DNA of 64,000 nucleotides from assembly GCA_006226495.1 (NCBI GenBank), contig SBGU01000010.1, positions 1 through 64,000 of the forward strand. Reading direction: 5' to 3'. The stretch's first letter is position 1, and every line of letters begins with the position of its first letter. The notes below the pieces were generated by a model that was given only the letters and a program-made list of their open reading frames with translations, did no database searches and was not told the DNA's origin. This document shows positions 36,096 to 43,376 of this stretch, in pieces. The translations under genes and the position numbers were made by a program. The DNA comes from Alphaproteobacteria bacterium (lineage in GTDB: Bacteria; Pseudomonadota; Alphaproteobacteria; Sphingomonadales; Kordiimonadaceae).

Positions 36096-36169
36096 AAAAA
36101 CAATGCGGCCGGCCCCCAATGCGGGGCCGGTCGTGTATCATAAACGGGAAACAGCGAGGAAACAGAACC

Positions 36170-37906
36170 ATGAAAGTCGGAAACAAACTGACGGGCCTTA
36201 TTGTCGGCATCACCACCGGTGGTGCCCTTTTGCTGTCTGGCTGCAGCGAAAAAGCCGAACAGGAACAGGCCGCACCTGCCGGGCCGCCGCCGCTGGCGGT
36301 AACCCTGGCGCCGCACGCGACCGGCCAGACCATCGACCGGCTGGATGTGACCATGAAACTGCCGGCGCCCGACGTGAGGGCTGGCGGCAAACTTCTGAGG
36401 ATGCCAACCACAATCGTCAGCACCCCGACCGCGCGTTATGGCAGCAACGACCTGTCTGTCAGCGACGACAAGGGCCCCCTGGTCCTGACCGAAGTTGATG
36501 AAAACCCGACGCCCACCGGCGTATACCGCCACTGGACGGTCGACCGCGACACCGTGGGCGATGTGACCGTAAAATTCGGCACCGCGCCGCGCTACGTGGA
36601 TGCGTCCACCCGCAACGGCCCCCTGTTCGACCTCAGGCAACAGGGCGATGGCCTGATGGGTGCGGGGGTCTATTTTTATGCCCTGCCCGCGACCGAAACC
36701 CCCTATACCCTGAAGATGCATTGGGACATGTCGGATGCGCCCGAAGGCACGCGCGGTATCTGGAGCCTGGGTGAAGGCGACCAGACAACCGTCGCACCCG
36801 CCGAGGTGCTGGCCTTTTCCTATTATGCGGTCGGCCCCGTGAAAAGCGAACCCCAGACCCAGGGTGATTTCGGTTTCTACTGGTTGTCCGAGCCGCCGTT
36901 CGATGCCAAGAAAACTGCCGACGATATCCATGCGCTCTACAGCTATATGGCCAACTTCTTTGGCGATGTCGGCTCGACCTACCGTGTGTTCCTGCGCCTG
37001 AACCCCTATCCTGCGGGTGGTGGCAGCGGGCTTGCCAAATCCTTCATGTTCGGGGTTGGCGACAGCAGCCAGGGCAGTGTCGAAAGCCCGGCCATGCTGC
37101 TGGCGCACGAAACCGCCCACAACTGGCCGCGCCTCAATGGCGGTGAACCCCATGCCCTGACCGCCTGGTACACCGAAGGCACCGCCGAATATTATTCCAG
37201 CATGTTGTCCCTGCGCGCCGGGGTCATCGATCTGGACAAATTCCTGGAGGTCATCAACGGCCGGGCGCGGGACTATTACACCAATGCCCACCTGAACCTG
37301 ACCAACGAAGAAGCCGGCCAGATTTTCTGGACCGATTCCCGTGCCCAGCGTGTGCCCTATGGCCGCGGTTTCATGTATTTCACGGGCCTGAATGCCGACC
37401 TGAAGCGCGCGTCGGGCGGCAAACGCAGCCTGGACGATCTGGTGATCGAGGTTCGCAACCGGCAGGAAGCGGGCGAAAGCATCGGCCTGACCGAATGGAA
37501 GGAAATCCTGAAGCGCGAACTGGGCCAGCCTGCGGTGGACACCTTCGATGCCATGGTCGCGGGCCAGACCATCGTGCCGGCGGCCGACAGCCTGGCACCC
37601 TGCTTCACGGTTGAACAGGTTTCGGAAAAGCCCTTCGTGCTGGGTTATGACCGCATGAGCCTGAAGCTGGTGACCGGCCTTGAACCGGATTCCGAAGCCG
37701 CCAAAGCCGGCCTTCAGAACGGCGACAAGATCCTGAGCTTCACCGCGCTTGACGACCTGCGCAAAGACCCCGCAAAAATGATGGAGGTCACCGTGGAACG
37801 CGGCGGCCAGCAACTGTCCTTCAGCTACAGCCCGCGGGGTGCGGCGACCGACGCCTGGGTGTGGCAGCGCAACGACAGCGTGCCGGCCGACAGTTGCGGC
37901 CTTTAA
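36170..37906 (+). CDS. M61-like PDZ metalloprotease lipoprotein 1
   Basis: 578 residues from the ATG at 36170 (GAGGAAA upstream). LLLSGC with Cys25 is a lipobox. HETAH (313-317) with Glu336 gives HExxH-18-E, the gluzincin zinc site of M1/M61 peptidases. A C-terminal PDZ domain (about 480-560) includes LEPDSEAAKAGLQNGDKIL. M61 enzymes are aminopeptidases preferring Gly or Ala. As a lipoprotein it would act on the periplasmic or outer face of the outer membrane. It is followed after 11 bases by a paralogue of equal length. Confidence 0.87.
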   Translation: MKVGNKLTGLIVGITTGGALLLSGCSEKAEQEQAAPAGPPPLAVTLAPHATGQTIDRLDVTMKLPAPDVRAGGKLLRMPTTIVSTPTARYGSNDLSVSDDKGPLVLTEVDENPTPTGVYRHWTVDRDTVGDVTVKFGTAPRYVDASTRNGPLFDLRQQGDGLMGAGVYFYALPATETPYTLKMHWDMSDAPEGTRGIWSLGEGDQTTVAPAEVLAFSYYAVGPVKSEPQTQGDFGFYWLSEPPFDAKKTADDIHALYSYMANFFGDVGSTYRVFLRLNPYPAGGGSGLAKSFMFGVGDSSQGSVESPAMLLAHETAHNWPRLNGGEPHALTAWYTEGTAEYYSSMLSLRAGVIDLDKFLEVINGRARDYYTNAHLNLTNEEAGQIFWTDSRAQRVPYGRGFMYFTGLNADLKRASGGKRSLDDLVIEVRNRQEAGESIGLTEWKEILKRELGQPAVDTFDAMVAGQTIVPAADSLAPCFTVEQVSEKPFVLGYDRMSLKLVTGLEPDSEAAKAGLQNGDKILSFTALDDLRKDPAKMMEVTVERGGQQLSFSYSPRGAATDAWVWQRNDSVPADSCGL

Positions 37907-37917
37907 GGGGACAAACT

Positions 37918-39654
37918 GTGGCATATGCAACAAAACAAAGGCTTGCGGCGCTCTGCGTCGCGGCCCTATCCGGCACCTTCCTGACCGGGTTTGCGGACAC
38001 GCCGGATGCCCCTGATTTTTCCGTCGTCCTGAAGCCGGTGCCGGCTGCGGATGGCCAGACGATCGACAGCCTTGTGGTCAGCGAAACCCTAGCCGGACAG
38101 GCCGTGGCACCCGACAGCCCGCTTCTGGAACTCAGGCATGTCACCTATAATGTGACAACGGTGGCGACCAGCCTGCAGGCGCTGGAGGCGCACGATGACT
38201 GTGGTGCCCTGGCCCTGACCGCCAGGGATACAGGCGATGGTGCCGAGACCCTGCGCCAATGGTTCCCGGACCGGGCCACCTGCGGCACGGTGGGCGTCAG
38301 CTACAGGGTCAGCACCGGCGTTCCGGCGGCTGCGCGCGGCGCCGCCCCGCCCATCGAGATCAGGAGCGAGGCCGGCGCGGTTTCCGCCGGCGCGGCTTCC
38401 TTCCTGCTGCGTCCGCCATCAGGCGAGTATGATGTCAGCCTGAACTGGGACCTGTCGGCCCTGCCCGCCGGCGCCCACGGCACCAGCAGCCTGAATACCG
38501 GCGCACCCGAACGCCTGGCCATGCAATCGGTCGACAGCATTTTTGTGATGGCAGGCCGGACCGGCCAGTATCCGGACGCCCCCACCGGCAACGGCTTTTT
38601 CTCGGCCTGGCAGGGCGAACCGCCGTTCGACGGCAGGGGCCTTATGGTCTGGGCCGAAACCCTGCGCGAACATTTCATCGGTTTTTTCAAGGCCGACCGG
38701 GTGCCATACGGCGTGATGATGCGGCGCAATACCGTGAACCCGGGTGGCGGCATCGGCATGCATCATTCGTTTGTCGTGACCTATGACACCGGCACCGATC
38801 TGACCGACCTGCAGTTCACCCTGTCGCACGAAATGTTCCATACCTATCAGCCCCGCATGCTGACCTCGTCCGGGCACGAGGAGGGCCTGTCCCTGAGCTG
38901 GTTCAACGAGGGACTGGCGGTTTTCTACCAGCGGGAGTTCCCGTTCCGGGCCGGCATGATCGGCGCCGGGGATTACCTGCGCGACATCAATTTCCATGCC
39001 GCGCGCTATTATACCAACCTCCTCGGCAACCTGCCCAACAGCGCGGTCAGCGAAGGCTTCTGGAAAGATACCCGCATCCGCACCCTGCCCTATGACCGGG
39101 GTTTCCTGTATTTTGTGACCGTGGACGAGGCGCTCAGGCACGCAAGCGGCGGCAAACGTTCGCTGGACGACCTGACACAGGAACTGCGGGCCCTGCAGGA
39201 TGGCGGCACGAAGCTGACGCCCGAACTTTGGGAAAAGCTGCTGCAGCGGGACCTGGGCGAGAGGGGTGTCGAAGCCTTCCGCGCGATGCTCGCGGGTGCG
39301 ACGCCGCTGCCGGCATCAGACGCCTTCGGCCCGTGTTTTGAACGGTTCCAAAAACCGCTGCGCCGCTATGAACTGGGTTTCGAACCCGCGGTCCTGACCG
39401 AACCCAGGCGCATCATCCGCGGCCTTGTGGCGGGTTCAGCCGCAGAGGCGGCCGGCCTGCAGAATGGTGATGAAATCCTGAAACCCGTGGGGCAGGACGG
39501 CATCCAGGGCGACCAGGAAGGCATCCTGACCCTGGCCATCCGCCGGGACGGGCAGGATTTCAGCGTGTCCTACCTGCCGCGCGGCGAGACGGTGCCCACC
39601 TGGCAGTGGCAGCGTGTACCCGGCGTGCCGGACGAACGCTGCCACACGCGCTAG
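37918..39654 (+). CDS. M61-like PDZ metalloprotease 2
   Basis: 578 residues from a GTG at 37918 with AAGGGG 7 bases upstream. The signal peptide has no lipobox. HEMFH (304-308) is the zinc motif, but the likely third ligand Glu331 (WFNEGLAVFY) is 22 residues after HExxH rather than the 18 in its neighbour, through a small insertion. The C-terminal PDZ has LVAGSAAEAAGLQNGDEIL. Sequence similarity to the upstream gene through the whole length shows tandem duplication. It converges with the acetylesterase gene, six bases between stops. Confidence 0.84.
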   Translation: MAYATKQRLAALCVAALSGTFLTGFADTPDAPDFSVVLKPVPAADGQTIDSLVVSETLAGQAVAPDSPLLELRHVTYNVTTVATSLQALEAHDDCGALALTARDTGDGAETLRQWFPDRATCGTVGVSYRVSTGVPAAARGAAPPIEIRSEAGAVSAGAASFLLRPPSGEYDVSLNWDLSALPAGAHGTSSLNTGAPERLAMQSVDSIFVMAGRTGQYPDAPTGNGFFSAWQGEPPFDGRGLMVWAETLREHFIGFFKADRVPYGVMMRRNTVNPGGGIGMHHSFVVTYDTGTDLTDLQFTLSHEMFHTYQPRMLTSSGHEEGLSLSWFNEGLAVFYQREFPFRAGMIGAGDYLRDINFHAARYYTNLLGNLPNSAVSEGFWKDTRIRTLPYDRGFLYFVTVDEALRHASGGKRSLDDLTQELRALQDGGTKLTPELWEKLLQRDLGERGVEAFRAMLAGATPLPASDAFGPCFERFQKPLRRYELGFEPAVLTEPRRIIRGLVAGSAAEAAGLQNGDEILKPVGQDGIQGDQEGILTLAIRRDGQDFSVSYLPRGETVPTWQWQRVPGVPDERCHTR

Positions 39655-39660
39655 GCGGCA

Positions 39661-41589
39661 TCAGTCGGCAAGCGACAGCCTGAAGGGTGGCACTGGCACG
39701 CCCTTCAGGTCAAACAGGGTGACCACCGGGCTGTCGGCCCACAGGTAACGCACTTCCGTATCCCCGGCCATGGCCGTCAGCCGCACGGTATCGGGCGTCA
39801 CAAGGCGCGCATCCACGTACCGGCAGGCGCCAGTGCTGTTGCACAGTTCGAAGCCCACCGGCCCGGCGCTGCCACCCAGAAGGCGCACTTCACGACCCAG
39901 CGAAATATCGACCCCGTCGCCCGACCGGGCCGCACTGATATGGGTGCCGACCCGGTTGCCGTCCGTGCGTTCGACCGCCAGCGCCAGCCTGCGGCCAACC
40001 TCGCGTTTATTGGTGGGGTGAATGTCGTAGATATCGCCCACATCGATGGCGGGGATCAGGGCTGTCTGCGCATCGGCTTCCACGACCCGGCGCTGGGTTT
40101 CCCGCAGGTGCGCCCAGTCGGGGTTATAGGGATGGTCCTGCATCGGGCCATGGCCCGCCAGTTGCACCACCAGGAACTGGCTGCCGCCAAACCGCTGGCG
40201 CCAGTCATCGATCAGGGTCGTGAGCAGGGTTTCATAATGTTTGGCCTCGGCCACGTTCGATTCACCCTGGTACCAGGCATAGCCCTTGACCGCATAGGGT
40301 TCGAGCGGCGCAATCATGCCGTTATAAAGGGTGGTCAGGCCGGACGGTGCCTGCCAGGGCACCAGGGGCGGATTGCCAAGGCCTGCAAGCTGCGGTCCGC
40401 GTCGCACCGACCAGTTGCCGTCAAACGGCACGATGGTGCCATCCTTCAATTCGATGCCGCGCGCTTCCGGGCCCCAGATACCGCCGCCACCACCGGTGTC
40501 GATCACAACGCTGCTGATGGTGTTCTGACCAACCTTCAATTGCGACGGTTTCACGGGGTATCGGCGCAGCCGGTCCCAGCCGCTGTCGCTGCCCACAAGC
40601 GCACCGTTCAGCATGGTCTGGTCGCTGTCGTCCACACGGCCGAGCACCAGCGCCACGGCGGCTTCGCGCTGGGCCTTTGAAAGCGTCACAGTCGCTTCGA
40701 ATTTAGCGATACCGTCGAAGCCCGCGAAGTCCGGCACACCCCAGTCTTCCCAGAAAGCCTTGTCCTGCCCGATGCTTATGGGCGCGCCCCACTGGGCGGC
40801 ACCAATGCGGGCATCCAGCCAGGCCGCAAGACGTGCGCCCTGTTTGGCCGCGGCGGCATCGGGGTCGGTGCCATGGAGGGCAAGCAGTTCAAGGCCGTCA
40901 TCATAACCCCCGATGGCCTGCAGGCGCGGTTTGCTGATCCATTCCTGGATCACCGAACCACCCCAGGACGAGGCGATCAGCCCCACAGGCACGCCGGTAT
41001 CGGCCCGAAGTTTCTGGCCCATGAAGAAGCACGCCGCGGAAAATTCGCGCACACTTTCCGGGCCAGCAGCCTGCCAGACGGTGGGCACGGCAAAGTCCGC
41101 CTGCGGGGTTGCTGTGGTGTTTTTGGGTACGAGCAGCAGGCGCAGGCCGGCATCCGCGCTGGCCTGCATTTCCACATCGGCATTGGTGGCCTTGCGCACC
41201 TCGAATTCCATGTTGGACTGGCCTGAACACAGCCAGACATCGCCCACCGAAACATGCGGCAGCGAAAGCTGATTGCTGCCTGACGAGACGGTCAGCCCGA
41301 CATCCGCACCCGCGCCCTGCGCCGGCACGTCCACGCGCCAGGCACCGTCCGGTCCGGCCTTGGTGCTCGCGGTCTGGCCACCCAGCGAAACCTGCACCTC
41401 AGCGCCCTGGGCCGCATGCCCCCACACCGGCACCAACCGGTCGCGCTGCAGCACCGCATAGTCACTGAACACAGGTGCCAGCGACAGGCCATCATCTGCC
41501 AAAGCGCTGGTCGAAACCGCTGCGGAAAATGCCAGCGGCAGCAGGCGCACGCACGCGCGCGCGCGCGAAACAAAATCACGATTTTTCAT
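39661..41589 (-). CDS. SGNH acetylesterase, sialate O-acetylesterase-like (probable CE20 xyloglucan acetylesterase)
   Basis: 642 residues, signal peptide 1-31. CSGQSNMEFE holds the SGNH nucleophile Ser125; YDIHPTNK holds Asp522 and His524; GYAWYQGESN is a further conserved block. Between about 230 and 370 lies a jelly-roll-like insert (FEATVTLSKAQ to IWGPEARGIEL) that splits the SGNH domain. That architecture is described for CE20 acetylesterases of Xanthomonas xyloglucan loci, often annotated as sialate O-acetylesterases. Neighbouring GH29, GH31, GH35 and GH74 genes favour xyloglucan over sialic acid, and I see no sialidase or sialic-acid genes. It diverges from GH29. Confidence 0.85.
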   Translation of the reverse strand: MKNRDFVSRARACVRLLPLAFSAAVSTSALADDGLSLAPVFSDYAVLQRDRLVPVWGHAAQGAEVQVSLGGQTASTKAGPDGAWRVDVPAQGAGADVGLTVSSGSNQLSLPHVSVGDVWLCSGQSNMEFEVRKATNADVEMQASADAGLRLLLVPKNTTATPQADFAVPTVWQAAGPESVREFSAACFFMGQKLRADTGVPVGLIASSWGGSVIQEWISKPRLQAIGGYDDGLELLALHGTDPDAAAAKQGARLAAWLDARIGAAQWGAPISIGQDKAFWEDWGVPDFAGFDGIAKFEATVTLSKAQREAAVALVLGRVDDSDQTMLNGALVGSDSGWDRLRRYPVKPSQLKVGQNTISSVVIDTGGGGGIWGPEARGIELKDGTIVPFDGNWSVRRGPQLAGLGNPPLVPWQAPSGLTTLYNGMIAPLEPYAVKGYAWYQGESNVAEAKHYETLLTTLIDDWRQRFGGSQFLVVQLAGHGPMQDHPYNPDWAHLRETQRRVVEADAQTALIPAIDVGDIYDIHPTNKREVGRRLALAVERTDGNRVGTHISAARSGDGVDISLGREVRLLGGSAGPVGFELCNSTGACRYVDARLVTPDTVRLTAMAGDTEVRYLWADSPVVTLFDLKGVPVPPFRLSLAD

Positions 41590-41676
41590 AGCTCTAACCT
41601 TGCCTTCCCCTTTGCTTCATTTTTATAATATAAATAAGATGATTTCAAAGGAAAGTCTGGTGAAGGGGATGGGAAA

Positions 41677-43305
41677 ATGATCAGCAGACGCGCCGTTTTG
41701 GGCGGTCTGGCGGGGGCCACGCTGGGCGGCCTTGCCGGTGGCACGGTATCCTGGCGGGCAGGTGCGACCGCCACCGGTGGCCCAGTCGAAGCAAGCTGGG
41801 CGTCGCTTGCCAGCCATTACCGTTATCCCGACTGGTTCCGCGATGCCAAATTCGGCATCTGGGCACATTGGGGGCCGCAATGCGTGCCCGAGTTTGGCGA
41901 CTGGTATGGCCGGCTGATGTATATTCAGGGCACGCCCTTTTACGAACATCACCTGAAACATTATGGCCACCCCGGCAAAACCGGCATGCTGGATATCATC
42001 GGACAGTGGACAGCAGAAAACTGGCAGCCCGAGTATTTGCTCAGCCTCTATAAAAAAGCCGGGGCCAAATATATCATGTCCATGGCCAACCATCATGACA
42101 ACCTGGACACATTCGACAGTTCGCACCATGCCTGGAACACCCTGAATGTGGGCCCCAGGCGCGACATTGTCGGCACGTGGGAAAAACTGGTGCGCGCCGA
42201 AGGCCTGCGTTTTGGGGTCAGCAACCATTCGGGCCATGCCTGGCACTGGTACCAGGTGGCCTATGGGTACGACGCCGAAGGGCCGCTGGCCGGCAAACGC
42301 TATGACGCCTACACCCTGACCAAAGCCGACGGCGCCGGCACATGGTGGGACGGCCTGGACCCGCAGGACCTGTACACCGGCCGCCATATGGTGGTGCCGG
42401 ATGGTATCGACAGCATCAGCGCCATGAATGCCTGGCACGACGCGCACGACGGCCAGTGGATGGAACATGGCCCCGACGACGGCGGCAAATATGTCGCCAA
42501 CTGGCTGGCGCGCCAAAAGGAACTGGTGGAAAAATACCGGCCCGACATTGTCTATATGGACAATTACAGCCTGCCGTTCGGCCAGGTGGGGCTGGAGGCC
42601 GCGGCCCATTATTACAACCAGTCCATCGGCTGGTCCGGCGACATCGATGTGGTGATGACCGCCAAGAAGCTGCCGCCCGAACAGCGCGCCGCCATCATGG
42701 ATGATGTCGAGCGCGGCTTCATCGACCATATATCGCCCGAGCCCTGGCAGACCTGTACCTGCATCGGCAGTTGGCATTACGATCGGCCACTTTATGAACG
42801 CAAGGGCTATAAATCGGCGCATAATGTGGTCCAGCGGCTGATGGATATTGTCTCGAAGAACGGCAACCTGTTGTTGTCCGTCCCGCTGCGCGGCGACGGC
42901 ACCATCGATGACGAGGAGGAAAAAATCCTCGCCGGCCTTGCCGACTGGTTCGCACTCAATGGTGAGGCCGTGCATGGCAGCCGCCCCTGGCGCACCTATG
43001 GCCATGGCCCCACGACCGTGGGTGCCGGCATGCACGGCGAAGGCCATATGGACGCCTTCACTGCAGAAGATGTGCGCTACATGCAGAAGGATGGCGTGCT
43101 GTATGCCGCCTTCATGGAATGGCCGACAAAACCGGTCGTGTTGCCACCACTGGCCGGCCTGCACATTGGTCGTGTGACACTGATGGACGGTCGCGAGGTT
43201 CCTGTTGTTCCCGGCGAAATGGGATTGATGGTCAGCCTGCCCGAACGCCGCGGCGAAGTGCCGGTCCCGGTTCTGAAGATCGAAGGCCAGAACCTGACGA
43301 TCTGA
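41677..43305 (+). CDS. GH29 alpha-L-fucosidase, Tat-like signal
   Basis: 542 residues. SRRAVLGGLAGATLGG at the N-terminus is a twin-arginine-like signal. FGIWAHWGPQ (59-68) and SMANHHDNLD (135-144) are GH29 blocks; IVYMDNY contains Asp295, the expected nucleophile. GNLLLSVPLRGDG is the typical end of the barrel, and a C-terminal beta-sandwich follows. It would remove alpha-L-fucose, the terminal sugar of many xyloglucan side chains. It is separated by 87 bases from the divergent acetylesterase; no copy of either LacI operator is seen there. A bidirectional terminator follows. Confidence 0.93.
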   Translation: MISRRAVLGGLAGATLGGLAGGTVSWRAGATATGGPVEASWASLASHYRYPDWFRDAKFGIWAHWGPQCVPEFGDWYGRLMYIQGTPFYEHHLKHYGHPGKTGMLDIIGQWTAENWQPEYLLSLYKKAGAKYIMSMANHHDNLDTFDSSHHAWNTLNVGPRRDIVGTWEKLVRAEGLRFGVSNHSGHAWHWYQVAYGYDAEGPLAGKRYDAYTLTKADGAGTWWDGLDPQDLYTGRHMVVPDGIDSISAMNAWHDAHDGQWMEHGPDDGGKYVANWLARQKELVEKYRPDIVYMDNYSLPFGQVGLEAAAHYYNQSIGWSGDIDVVMTAKKLPPEQRAAIMDDVERGFIDHISPEPWQTCTCIGSWHYDRPLYERKGYKSAHNVVQRLMDIVSKNGNLLLSVPLRGDGTIDDEEEKILAGLADWFALNGEAVHGSRPWRTYGHGPTTVGAGMHGEGHMDAFTAEDVRYMQKDGVLYAAFMEWPTKPVVLPPLAGLHIGRVTLMDGREVPVVPGEMGLMVSLPERRGEVPVPVLKIEGQNLTI

Positions 43306-43321
43306 TCGAGCCTGAAAAAGT

Positions 43322-43364
43322 AAACCGCCGGCCATGGGCTTCCCTGGCCGGCGGTTTGTCTTTT
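43322..43364. terminator. Bidirectional intrinsic terminator between GH29 and GH31
   Basis: A perfect 12-bp stem (43322-43333 with 43346-43357) is followed by GTCTTTT on the plus strand and by ACTTTTTC on the minus strand. It can serve both convergent genes. Confidence 0.88.
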
Positions 43365-43376
43365 GGGCTCGTGCGG

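Noticed and set aside
36102-36131. GC-rich hairpin after TBDR 2
   Set aside because: Arms CGGCCCC/GGGGCCG are present, but no T run follows on the plus strand and the next gene is close; not called a terminator.
41545-41567. Alternating purine-pyrimidine CG tract, possible Z-DNA signal
   Set aside because: It encodes the SRARACVR part of the acetylesterase signal peptide; Arg/Ala codons in a GC-rich genome explain it.
39661-41589. Sialic acid catabolism
   Set aside because: The esterase family name suggests it, but no sialidase, lyase, kinase or epimerase is visible and the neighbours are plant-glycan enzymes.
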